From CALCNS01 sp964425745 (GTDB taxonomy: Bacteria > Bacillota > JAAYKD01), in the NCBI GenBank assembly GCA_964425745.1, contig CAYRNW010000012.1, positions 7,743-71,742 of the forward strand: DNA of 64,000 nt, written 5' to 3'. The translations under genes were made by a program, and so were the position numbers. This document shows positions 9,312 to 17,136 of this stretch, in pieces; the stretch's first letter is position 1; every line of letters begins with the position of its first letter. The notes below the pieces were generated by a model that was not told where the DNA came from, ran no database searches, and worked only from the letters and a program-made list of their open reading frames with translations.

Positions 9312-10772
9312 TTATTGTCCCGTAATCAAGATTTCTAAAATATACATGGGCGGATCGATTTGATTGCCTATGGCGGTATCGAGGGTGTTATTGGAAGCAT
9401 CCCACTCCCACTCCAAGGTATAATACACCGAAGAGCTACGGGGTAATTGTGCAAACTCTACGATCTCAGATGCGGTTCTCCAAGCATTCCCACCTACATA
9501 ATCATCGCCCACGATTCCTCGTTTTAATCGGTAAATCATGGGAATATTGGGCACGTTTGCATCGGAATCCTGAAGATCTATGGTGATATCTACATCAAAC
9601 ATTTGCGGATTACGGATTTTGAAAATAAATTTCCCATTGGATCCTGGAGCAATGACATTCTTTCCGTCAATACTCTGAACACCGTTGTTTCCTGCTCTCG
9701 GTGCAAAGATATCGACCGAGGTTACTTTCTGCCAAGTGCGACCGATCATGGTGTAATCATCGGAAACATAAATCCGAGGAGTCGTATCTTCTGGTGGATC
9801 CGGAGGTGGAGGCGGAGGTGGAGGCGGAGGGGGCGGATCAACTGGATCCGTTGGATTTGTTGGATCAGTGGGGTCTTCCGGATCTGTCGGGTCGGTTGGA
9901 TCCGTTGGGTCCGTAGGATCTGTAGGATTGGTTGGATCTTCTGGTTCAATGGAACCACCTGGATTATCTGGATCGACCGGATCTTCAGGCTCTACAGGTT
10001 CTTCCGGATCTGTCGGGTCCGTTGGATTGGTAGGATCAGTGGGGTCGGTCGGGTCTTCAGGTTCAATGGAGCCCCCAGGTTGATCCGGATCGTCTGGGTC
10101 TGCAGGGTTTACAGGATCCGTTGGACTAGTAGGTGTTTCAAAATCATTATCGAAGTCAAACTTGATAACTAAATCATCTCTGTTCTCTTCCCCTATACTA
10201 GTTCCGTTTTCTCTATTTGGGTCGATTTCTAAAATCACATTCAGAACTTGGACCTCTAAGGGGATTCGAATTAAATAACCACCGGCATCGAGCTTAATAA
10301 TTTGTTTTACATTAATGAAGGCATCGAGAAGGAAGTTCACTTTGGTTGTTGCAAGAACAACACCATCGCTCACAACGCTAATCGTATGACTACCTTCTTC
10401 AACATCTAAAAATTCGAAACGACCAAGGGAGTCTGTTTCGGTGTAGCGAGGTTCACTACGCAACTCAATTGTGCCGTTGGCATAAGGTGTTCCATCTGTA
10501 TATTGAACGATTCCCACAACGTTAATCTGATAAATCGGCGTTGGATCTGGGGTTACCGTAGGTTGGCCAAAGTCAATGGTGATGGTATCGATAATCTGAC
10601 CGGTGTAGTAGTCTCTATAGACGATTCGTCCGATTAAGTAACCAATCATGGAGGAGGTTAACATTAAAGAGAAAACGAGTAAGAGGATGAATCTGCGAAG
10701 CCTTCTGCGACGAATCTGTCCTGTCGTCTCTTCGGCTTCTTCATAGAGCGCTTCTTCCCAAAAAAACCTCAT
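9312..10772 (-). CDS. Membrane-anchored composite matrix protein (carboxypeptidase-regulatory-like, DPT spacer, TasA-like C-terminus)
   Basis: 486 residues. An Arg-rich cytoplasmic start (RRRRLRR) leads into one membrane helix (about 28-48). Next comes a carboxypeptidase-regulatory/Cna-B-like fold (about 78-170: YTDGTPYANGTIELRSEP, SLGRFEFLDVEEGSHTI). A spacer of DPT/DPE/NPT repeats (about 212-315) ends in a run of 12 prolines. The C-terminal domain (about 330-486) has VIAPGSNGKFIFKIRN, parallel to VVAPGTSGSYTFTLAG in the TasA-like protein. No SKY leader is seen, so it is probably not cleaved. The design suggests a wall-spanning stalk that displays a fibre-subunit domain, possibly an anchor or nucleator in the way TapA serves TasA; that function is inference. 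Confidence 0.7.
   Translation of the reverse strand: MRFFWEEALYEEAEETTGQIRRRRLRRFILLLVFSLMLTSSMIGYLIGRIVYRDYYTGQIIDTITIDFGQPTVTPDPTPIYQINVVGIVQYTDGTPYANGTIELRSEPRYTETDSLGRFEFLDVEEGSHTISVVSDGVVLATTKVNFLLDAFINVKQIIKLDAGGYLIRIPLEVQVLNVILEIDPNRENGTSIGEENRDDLVIKFDFDNDFETPTSPTDPVNPADPDDPDQPGGSIEPEDPTDPTDPTNPTDPTDPEEPVEPEDPVDPDNPGGSIEPEDPTNPTDPTDPTDPTDPTDPEDPTDPTNPTDPVDPPPPPPPPPPPPDPPEDTTPRIYVSDDYTMIGRTWQKVTSVDIFAPRAGNNGVQSIDGKNVIAPGSNGKFIFKIRNPQMFDVDITIDLQDSDANVPNIPMIYRLKRGIVGDDYVGGNAWRTASEIVEFAQLPRSSSVYYTLEWEWDASNNTLDTAIGNQIDPPMYILEILITGQ
9795..10140 (-). repeat. Low-complexity DPT/DPE repeat and polyproline tract
   Basis: Tandem 9-bp and larger units encode Asp-Pro-Thr / Asn-Pro-Thr, with a GGSIEPED block occurring twice and a proline run at the end. 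Opposite-strand ORFs through this stretch are artefacts of the repeat. In-frame length variation between strains is likely. Confidence 0.85.
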
Positions 10773-10810
10773 ACAGATTCACCTCTCTTCTCGTGCCTTA
10801 TGTAGAATGA

Positions 10811-10846
10811 AACCCCGGCAGCTGGTTATAAACCTTTGCCGGGGTT
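10811..10846 (-). other. Long intra-operon hairpin without a U-run
   Basis: Arms of 10 bp (10811-10820 and 10837-10846, TGCCGGGGTT type) enclose a smaller GGTT/AACC stem. Neither strand has a T-run after it, so it is not a standard terminator. It lies in the 141-bp gap after the TasA-like gene. A likely role is protecting the 3' end of the upstream message so that the major subunit is made in excess. Confidence 0.6.
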
Positions 10847-10913
10847 ATTTGTTCCAGCTTCTTAATAACTCACCTGCATAGGGCTCGTTATAGGGGAGCT
10901 TAGTTTTGTTTAG

Positions 10914-11741
10914 TTAGTTGATTTGAGTAGCGGTGATTCGTAAATTCAAGGTCAATGACGGTGCATCATCAGTTAGGAACAAATCTCCCAAATCAGTATC
11001 TGCTTTGTCATAAGCAGCCAACTTAATTGTAGAATGTGGTACAACTACAGTCGCTGCAGAATCAGAATAGTATGTAGTTGCTGGGTTGTAAGGATTAGTG
11101 GCCAAAGTGGCTGGAGCAGTATAATACATAGCCACATTTGCTTTTGCAACTTCAACTTCTGACCAAGCTAAATATGTGCTGGACCATTCAAAAGGCCATT
11201 CCCAACCAATCGTGTAAGTTGTAGCAATCGATGCGTTAGCAATATAATCAACAGTTAATGAACTTAATTCTGATTCTAAGTCTGCCAAAGTGAAATATGT
11301 TTTCGCTCCCCATGCTGAACCAGTCCAGTAATTAGTCCCATTATAAATAGTCCAATTGAGCGGTTCATAAGCCTTAGTTGATACGAGCCAGTTATCCTTT
11401 ATAGAGGAAGCTCCAAAAGAAACTCTTACGGCTACTTCAGGAATACCAGCTAAAGTAAAGGTATAACTCCCAGAAGTTCCTGGGGCTACTACATTCTCTG
11501 TTGATATCACGGAATTTGGACCAAGCATGAAGGTTGCATCATCCTTGACATAAGTTAAGTCAAACATACCATCACCAGCAGAGTCAGCAGTAATGGTCAC
11601 TCCCCACTTCGCCACTCTGGCAGTATCTGTTCCGGTTGCTTCCGTCACATACTTAGCATAAGTGCTGGAAACCATAGGCATCGTCACTAAGGTCAATACC
11701 ATAGCGAGTAAGCCTAATCTTAAAACCCAATTTTTTTTCAT
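10914..11741 (-). CDS. TasA-like SipW-dependent major matrix/fibre subunit
   Basis: 275 residues from the ATG at 11741, chosen because GGAGG lies 8 nt upstream. The leader is MKKNWVLRLG plus a hydrophobic stretch, then SSTYAKYVTEATGTDTARVA. This matches the alternate signal-mediated export class (TasA, CalY and relatives). The mature part has VVAPGTSGSYTFTLAG and is rich in beta-type sequence, Thr, Ala and Tyr; it ends LRITATQIN. It directly follows the first SipW-like peptidase gene. TasA-family proteins assemble into biofilm fibres outside the cell; the same role is inferred here from leader, motif and neighbours. Overall similarity to TasA is too weak to use that gene name. Confidence 0.7.
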   Translation of the reverse strand: MKKNWVLRLGLLAMVLTLVTMPMVSSTYAKYVTEATGTDTARVAKWGVTITADSAGDGMFDLTYVKDDATFMLGPNSVISTENVVAPGTSGSYTFTLAGIPEVAVRVSFGASSIKDNWLVSTKAYEPLNWTIYNGTNYWTGSAWGAKTYFTLADLESELSSLTVDYIANASIATTYTIGWEWPFEWSSTYLAWSEVEVAKANVAMYYTAPATLATNPYNPATTYYSDSAATVVVPHSTIKLAAYDKADTDLGDLFLTDDAPSLTLNLRITATQIN

Positions 11742-11809
11742 TTTTCTTACCTCCATCTAATTTTTCTATTTGGAGACCGAATTATCGGTCAAATCCCCAT
11801 GTGTCTTGT

Positions 11810-12457
11810 TTATTCTTGTTTGGTTGAATCTTCTTTGATAGAATTAGCTTCCAATTGTTGGCGCATGCTTTCCAATTCGGCTTCCAGTTCTTTTGTGCGT
11901 TGGGCCTTCTTGCGTTCAAACAGGGTTCGTCTCAAAATGTCATAAAGGATGAATGATAACAAGGGTAATGCGATGAAGAGTGCCATGCCGACCGGGGTTT
12001 GCATAAACATGGCAAAGTTGCCCAGTTTTGAGATACGATATAAGTAGACACCTTCGAGTTGTTCTACTGTTACCGGTCTGCGGTCGTTCACGTTGTTGTT
12101 ATCACCTTTGGTGATGAAGCGAAGTTCTTGATCTGCTCCCTCAACTTGAACGATTCTGTGTGTAATCACTGCGGTGCCTTCTCTGAATGCAATCACATCG
12201 CCGACCTGAAGGCTATCTGCCTCTACCTCCTTCACCATGACTAAATCGCCTGAATAAAATACCGGTTCCATGGACCCTGTTAAGACAATGAAGGGTTTGT
12301 AGCCCATGAAGCTGGGCACTTCCTCCGGGTAGAGAAACGACTTTACGATGAGAGTAATGTTTACAACTAAGGCAGGGATGAGAATGATGCAGAGGATGAT
12401 CCCGAAGATGGTTCCGATTCCCACCCTGCTCTTCTTATTGCTCTCCGTTTCACTCAC
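11810..12457 (-). CDS. Signal peptidase I, SipW (ER/archaeal) type, first copy
   Basis: 215 residues if started at the GTG at 12457, which has GGGGG 8 nt upstream; the only longer reading begins with TTG and lacks a good site. Residues about 13-41 form a membrane segment. Catalytic motifs are LTGSMEPVFYSGD (Ser), ITHRIVQVEG (His in place of Lys) and TKGDNNNVND (Asp), as in SipW. A second membrane helix (about 155-180) is followed by a charged coiled-coil-like tail (KELEAELESMRQQLEA) that the second copy lacks. First gene of the c-di-GMP-riboswitch operon. Expected to cleave the TasA-like leader. Confidence 0.87.
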   Translation of the reverse strand: MSETESNKKSRVGIGTIFGIILCIILIPALVVNITLIVKSFLYPEEVPSFMGYKPFIVLTGSMEPVFYSGDLVMVKEVEADSLQVGDVIAFREGTAVITHRIVQVEGADQELRFITKGDNNNVNDRRPVTVEQLEGVYLYRISKLGNFAMFMQTPVGMALFIALPLLSFILYDILRRTLFERKKAQRTKELEAELESMRQQLEANSIKEDSTKQE

Positions 12458-12507
12458 ATATAAAACCCCCTGTTCCAAAGTTTGTTTTGAATACTCCGGC
12501 AGCTAAT

Positions 12508-12544
12508 TAAAAAAAGTCCGACCGCAAGAAGATTGCGGTCGGAC
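12508..12544 (-). terminator. Intrinsic terminator, expression platform of the matrix-operon riboswitch
   Basis: Perfect 12-bp stem (12516-12527 and 12533-12544) followed on the minus strand by eight T. It lies between the aptamer and the first SipW-like gene. The start of its 5' arm (GTCCG) is also the 3' strand of the aptamer's last helix. Confidence 0.9.
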
Positions 12545-12615
12545 GATCATGACACAATTTTGTGCTTTAGATTCCAGACTTTGCGTCCTATTTTTTCAAA
12601 TAGTTTGCCAAAAGT
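12541..12615 (-). promoter_or_regulatory. Cyclic-di-GMP-I (GEMM-I) riboswitch aptamer upstream of the matrix operon
   Basis: Same architecture as the copy at 341-415: GGCAAAC, CTATTT-GAAA-AAATAG (GNRA loop at 12594-12597), GGACGCAAAG (core 12579-12587), TCTAA, an apical hairpin (GCACAAAATTGTGT), then ATGA. TCTAA and ATG match the conserved tetraloop-receptor region of the family. The 3' strand overlaps the terminator stem, so c-di-GMP binding is predicted to allow read-through into the six-gene operon. Confidence 0.92.
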
Positions 12616-12657
12616 TAAATTCAATTTTGATTCTATGACGTTTAGTTCCTTACTGAG

Positions 12658-12686
12658 ATTGTATATCAGTTGAGAATAAAAGTCAA
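12658..12686 (-). promoter_or_regulatory. SigA-type promoter of the matrix operon
   Basis: TTGACT, 17-bp spacer, TACAAT on the minus strand, placing the start about 40 nt before the aptamer. The AT-rich stretch from 12687 to 12837 shows nothing else that I can support. Confidence 0.8.
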
Positions 12687-12837
12687 TAGAATCTTGTGTA
12701 AAGTTCTAGAAAAATTTTCTGCATCCCCTGCTTTTTTTGTAACCTACTCTCAATAGGCCTTTTTGTATAACTCCCTACAAATTCTCCAGTGAATTGGTAT
12801 TTCCTTCCTCAATTTTTGAAAATTTTGAAAATATTTT

Positions 12838-13542
12838 TCAAATCGTACTTTGCTGATCTTTACGAAATGTAGCTGGCGGTTGCCCTACCGTTTGAGCAAA
12901 AGCACGGGTAAACGCAGCCGGGTTCTGATACCCCACTTGTAAAGCAATTTCGAGCATGGAATACTGCGTTGTCAGCAACAATTCCTTGGCTTTTTCCATG
13001 CGGACTTTGCGAATGTATTGTCCCGGACTAATTCCGGTTTGATGTTTGAACCATTCATTATAATAAGAAAGATTATAATTTTCCAATTTCGCCAGCTGGG
13101 AAACGCTAATATTTTCATCGTAATGCTCCCTTATATAACGAAGGGAGTCGGGTCTGTGGTATTCTACGAGTTTATCGTACAAATAGTAAAACAAATAGCG
13201 AATTGTGTTGCCGGTTGGACCGTTAGAAATCTCGTCCTTGATCAGTTCAATTAAATTTACGAGCGGTCCTAAGACCGGGAAAACGATTTGATTGGTCAAA
13301 CTCTGCATGTCTTCTTTCTTGATCATATCGGGCGGGATGTTGATAATCAAGACTCGATTTTTACACAAACACAAATGTTCGATGTTCGGTGGAATAAAAG
13401 CAAGTTCATTCGTACGAATCATATGGGTAGAACCATTGCAATAAAGTTCTAACGTATCATTCAAGGGCAAGAAGATCTGAGCATGTTCATGTTTGTGACG
13501 TTCCGAAGAGTCACTTAAAATGTAACAATCAAGCTTTGTCAT
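12838..13542 (-). CDS. AraC-family transcriptional regulator
   Basis: 234 residues. The N-terminal half looks like a cupin sensor (HKHEHAQIFLPLNDTLELYC, IRTNELAFIPPNIEHLC). Residues about 135-232 hold two helix-turn-helix units with AraC features (ISVSQLAKLENYNLSYYNEWF, MLEIALQVGYQNPAAFTRAF, FRKDQQ at the end). The start has GAGGTGAGGG upstream. It begins 15 nt after the pilT stop, so it probably belongs to the pilus operon, and it lies just upstream of the matrix operon's promoter. Its targets could be either operon; no binding site could be assigned. Confidence 0.88.
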   Translation of the reverse strand: MTKLDCYILSDSSERHKHEHAQIFLPLNDTLELYCNGSTHMIRTNELAFIPPNIEHLCLCKNRVLIINIPPDMIKKEDMQSLTNQIVFPVLGPLVNLIELIKDEISNGPTGNTIRYLFYYLYDKLVEYHRPDSLRYIREHYDENISVSQLAKLENYNLSYYNEWFKHQTGISPGQYIRKVRMEKAKELLLTTQYSMLEIALQVGYQNPAAFTRAFAQTVGQPPATFRKDQQSTI

Positions 13543-13556
13543 GCCCTCACCTCACA

Positions 13557-14609
13557 CTACCCCAAATACTGCTCTAAATCCTTTTTATTGGTCGCTGCAG
13601 CATACGCGCTGTTGCGGCTAATAATCCCTTCACGCACCAAACGTGCTAAATCGCTGTTCAGCGTATGCATCCCTAAAGCAGCCCCACTTTGCATTTGCGA
13701 ATCCAATTGATGAATTTTATTTTCTCGAATCATGTGGGCAACTCCTTCGTTCACCACCAAAATTTCAGTAGCCACGACACGACCATTGCCATCTTGACGC
13801 GGAATGAGCTGTTGGGTAATCACGCCCTTTAAGATTCCCGACATTTGGGTTCGGATTTGCGATTGAGCCGCCGGGGGGCAAGCGTCGATTACACGATCAA
13901 TGGTTTGGGCAGCACCAATGGTATGCAAGGTGCTCAGTACGAGATGCCCGGTTTCGGCAGCGGTAACAGCCGCCGAGATGGTCTCATAATCGCGCATTTC
14001 TCCTACCAACATGGCATCCGGATCTTCCCGCAAGGCAGAACGCAGGGCTTTCGCAAAGGAAGGGACGTCTTTGCCCACTTCGCGTTGGTGGATCAAACTC
14101 CTTTTGGGTTCATAGACATATTCAATGGGGTCTTCTACGGTTAAGACATGGTGGCTTTTGTTTTGGTTCAGAAATTCAATCATGGCAGCTAAGGTTGTTG
14201 ATTTACCACTTCCGGTGGGTCCGGTCACCAAAATCAGCCCTCTTGGTTCTTCTACCAGAGTTTGTAAAACATTTGGTAAGCCAAGGGCTGTTAATGAAGG
14301 AATCTTTTGATTGAGCAAACGGATCGCCGTGGTCGCTCTCCCCTGCTGCTTGTAGACATTGGCGCGGTGTCTAAATTCGCCTAAGGTAAAAGCAAAATCA
14401 TGGTCGGTCAAATTCTCTAAGGCTTCTTGGGTATCGAATTGCAACATCTCACGGATCATGGCTTCGCTTTCGGCAGAAGTCACTTCAAAAGGGGCCGGTT
14501 GTAATTGACCGTTGATTCGATACACCACCGGTAACCCTACCGAAATATGAACATCGGAGCTGCCCATTTGGCGTGCTACCGAAATAACATGAGCTAAATT
14601 AACAGACAT
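13557..14609 (-). CDS. pilT: Type IV pilus retraction ATPase PilT
   Basis: 350 residues, the usual PilT length. An N-terminal PAS-like domain (1-100) is followed by the RecA-like ATPase. Walker A GPTGSGKST is at 130-138; the Asp box (TVEDPIEYVYEPKRS), Walker B region (ALREDPDAMLVGEMRDYET) and His box (AETGHLVLSTLHT) are all present. PilT drives pilus retraction as a hexamer at the inner membrane. It is the intact cytoplasmic motor here; the extension ATPase upstream is broken. Thirteen bases separate it from pilB. Confidence 0.95.
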   Translation of the reverse strand: MSVNLAHVISVARQMGSSDVHISVGLPVVYRINGQLQPAPFEVTSAESEAMIREMLQFDTQEALENLTDHDFAFTLGEFRHRANVYKQQGRATTAIRLLNQKIPSLTALGLPNVLQTLVEEPRGLILVTGPTGSGKSTTLAAMIEFLNQNKSHHVLTVEDPIEYVYEPKRSLIHQREVGKDVPSFAKALRSALREDPDAMLVGEMRDYETISAAVTAAETGHLVLSTLHTIGAAQTIDRVIDACPPAAQSQIRTQMSGILKGVITQQLIPRQDGNGRVVATEILVVNEGVAHMIRENKIHQLDSQMQSGAALGMHTLNSDLARLVREGIISRNSAYAAATNKKDLEQYLG

Positions 14610-14621
14610 GGTTTCTCCCCC

Positions 14622-16109
14622 TTAGACATAGTAGATCAGTTTCAGCACTTCTTCATAGGGAATAATCCCTTGACGTAAGAGATCCAAGCCTTGTTCCAAC
14701 AAGGTTTTCATTCCCTGAACGTTGCGGGCGTAGGCGTCCACTTCATCCATGGGGGCATTGCGAGCGATCATCCCGCGTAATTCTTTGTCAATTCCCACCA
14801 CTTCGTGCACGGCAATGCGTCCGGAAAAGCCTGTGTTTTTACAGCTGGGGCAGCCTTTGCTGCGGTAGGTGTGTTGAATTCCGGGAGGCAACCATTTGCG
14901 CTCCAGCGGGGTTACTTCGAATTCCTCTCTGCACTGCACACAGTTTTTTCGCATTAAGCGCTGCGCCACTAAGCCAACCAATGAGTTTGCAATCAGATAG
15001 TTTTCTAAGCCCATATCACGCAACCGCACGATGGAGGAGGTGGCATTGTTGGTATGCAAGGTTGAAAAGACAACGTGACCGGTAATGGCCGCTCGGACCG
15101 AAATTGAAGCCGTTTCAGCGTCTCGAGTCTCCCCAACCATGATGATATCGGGGTCTTGCCGCAGTAAAGCTCGCAACCCGGTTTCAAAGGTCAGTCCTGC
15201 TACAGGATTGGTTTGAGTTTGGTTGATGCCCCTAATGTTCTTCTCTACCGGGTCCTCTATGGTAGAAATATTCACATTACGGCGCGATAAATATTCCAAT
15301 ACCATATAAAGCGTCGTGGATTTACCCGAACCGGTGGGTTCGGAAATGTCCGTCTTGAGGCAGGCGCTTTTCGGTGATATCTAAATTGGCCATAATTTTT
15401 ATGCGTGCCATGAGGGAGGGGTGAAGGGATTTCTGCAAGTTCATGTATTCAATCATCACGCCATCGACCCTCATACGCACAGCCGTTTCTTCCTCAAAAG
15501 GCTCAATGTGAATATCACTGGCCTGCATGGTGTAAGCACGTTGGATGAGGCTGTCAATCAGGCGAATGGTGGGAGCATCGCTGGTTTCAGCATCGGTAAT
15601 GACCATGGCTTCCGATAAAAATTTACCGGCATCCACCACCGTGGTTTGGTTCGCCGTTTGCATGGCTCTCCGGGCGTAACTTCTGAATAGTAATATTCAA
15701 TGGATTTTTTCAAAGGAGCGCTTTCACCAATTTGCACATCCAGCGTTTTTTCAGTGATTTGACGAATATCTTCTAAGGCATAGAAGTTCAAAGGATCACT
15801 GGTGACAATGGTCAAGACATTGGCGTTGACCTTCACGCCTAAAATAACGTATTTCTCTGCCAATTGGCGGGGGATAAGTTGCACTGCCTCAATATCGATG
15901 CTTAAGCGTTCCACCTCGGCAACTTTGAGCTCTAATTGTTGTGCCAATGTTTGCATTAATTGCTTTTCAGTAATAAAGCCCAATTCAATTAGGGCAGCAC
16001 CAATGCGCAAGTGAGTATGGACCTTTTGGTATTCTAGGACCTCACGCAACTGATATTCCGAGATATACCCTAAATTCTTCAGTAATTCTCCTAAGGGTAA
16101 ATTTTTCAT
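14622..16109 (-). pseudogene. pilB: Type IV pilus extension ATPase PilB, broken by a frameshift and a deletion
   Basis: Three reading frames are needed to follow the protein. The first (from 16109) gives the N-terminal GspE-II/MshEN domain up to YYYSEVTPGE. A frame change near 15665-15690 leads to MQTANQTTVVDAGKFL...QASDIHIEPFEEE...ITEKRLPQDGHF. A second change near 15340 leads directly to PTGSGKSTTLYMVLEYL. Between LPQDGHF and Walker A a normal PilB has roughly 100 residues, which are missing. After that the Asp box, Walker B (RQDPDIIMVGETRD), His box and a CxxC pair (NCVQC, GCPSC) are intact to the end. As read, no working extension ATPase can be made. Sequencing or assembly error is possible. 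Confidence 0.85.
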
Positions 16110-16124
16110 AAAAACCTCTTCTCG

Positions 16125-16739
16125 CTACTTACGAAACATATAAATTGCAAACGACCCTTGAATAGTGCCAATAAAGTCGGGGTCAAAGCTTGCGTTATTG
16201 GTTAAATCTTCTTGAAAGCTATAGTGTAGGACTCGCAAATATTTATGATTTTGTTCAATCCCTTGTAGCATATCAAAGAAATTTCGGGCAGAACCTTCAC
16301 AAACAAAACGCACTTCGGCCATGGGCAACGTTCCTTTGTTGGCAGCAGTTGCTGCTTCGGAGAACTGGTAGGCAACCACCGGCTTTTCAACAGCTTCTGT
16401 TAGAATAAGGTTTTGAGGAGTTAAGCCATATTGTTGAAGCAACGTTGTTACTAAATGATCCATTTGATCGGTGCTCATGGGGTCGGGCAAATCAGCTCGG
16501 AATGCGGCTAATTTTTCCTGGACTTTTTCTAATTGCACTGGTACATCTTTACCACTGTTAATCGTCAATTCCATTTGACGCACGCTGGCTTGGGCGCTGC
16601 CAAGCTCATCTTTGAGCTCCTGATTTCGATTCAAAAAGGGTAAAAGAACAAAATTCGTCCAAGCCGCTAAGATTAAAACTGCGAGTAGCAAGGCCAACAT
16701 AATTTTGTCACGAGAAGTGATGCGAAGATCAATCTTCAT
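16125..16739 (-). CDS. pilO: Type IV pilus inner-membrane protein PilO
   Basis: 204 residues: short cytoplasmic start, one membrane helix (about 15-35), a coiled coil (NQELKDELGSAQASVRQMEL and on to about 80) and a ferredoxin-like C-terminal domain ending FAIYMFRK. This is the standard PilO layout, identified by layout and position between pilN and pilB. PilO pairs with PilN to form the alignment ring linking the motor to the pilus. It appears intact. Its ATG overlaps the ancestral pilN stop (ATGA). Confidence 0.8.
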   Translation of the reverse strand: MKIDLRITSRDKIMLALLLAVLILAAWTNFVLLPFLNRNQELKDELGSAQASVRQMELTINSGKDVPVQLEKVQEKLAAFRADLPDPMSTDQMDHLVTTLLQQYGLTPQNLILTEAVEKPVVAYQFSEAATAANKGTLPMAEVRFVCEGSARNFFDMLQGIEQNHKYLRVLHYSFQEDLTNNASFDPDFIGTIQGSFAIYMFRK

Positions 16740-17132
16740 TCCAGCACCTCCTTGCCTGCGTTGCTACGCAAGACACACTGAAAAAATCTGCTGTAGTAGA
16801 TACCAGTTAGCTCTTGGATAGGACTCCATGGCGGAAAATGCATCCATAAGATTGGTTACCTGGATATTGGCCTCTTGCAGTTGCTCTCTATTGCGAACTA
16901 CTTCACTTTGCGTTGCCACTAGGGTCGGATTTTCCAAATATCCTTGAACCAATGCGTTTAATTCGAGTTCTAGAGCTTGATTCTGAGTGTAAAGCCAATA
17001 GCTGACACCGCTGGCGACAATGACAAATAAAACCATAAGCAAGGAGTAAATGGGCCAAAAGCCCCATTTCTTTGCTGGTTTTTGTTGGTATCGTTGATAA
17101 AAATTAAAATCCTTTTTCTGCAAGGTAGCCAT
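16736..17132 (-). pseudogene. pilN: Type IV pilus protein PilN, internal deletion and frame change
   Basis: The start (17132) follows the pilM stop by a few bases. Residues 1-115 show the PilN layout: basic start, membrane helix (about 23-47), then a coiled-coil-like stretch to NWYLLQQI. There the frame runs into a stop at 16764. Shifting frame at the same spot gives FFQCVLRSNAGKEVLE and a TGA overlapping the pilO ATG, which looks like a genuine PilN C-terminus. About 50-60 residues of the periplasmic domain seem to have been lost at the junction near 16785. The overlap of the old stop with pilO shows that the gene was once intact. Confidence 0.7.
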
Positions 17133-17136
17133 GGCT

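Noticed and set aside
9603..10172. Long plus-strand frames rich in Ser-Gly or Trp-Ile-Arg
   Set aside because: They are shadows of the DPT/proline repeat of the minus-strand stalk protein.
12810..12840. AT-rich inverted repeat after the AraC gene as a terminator
   Set aside because: The stem is almost only A-T pairs and overlaps itself, so it is not a convincing intrinsic terminator.
15322..16109. Programmed frameshifting in pilB
   Set aside because: No slippery site is evident, and the second break also removes about 100 residues, which frameshifting cannot explain.
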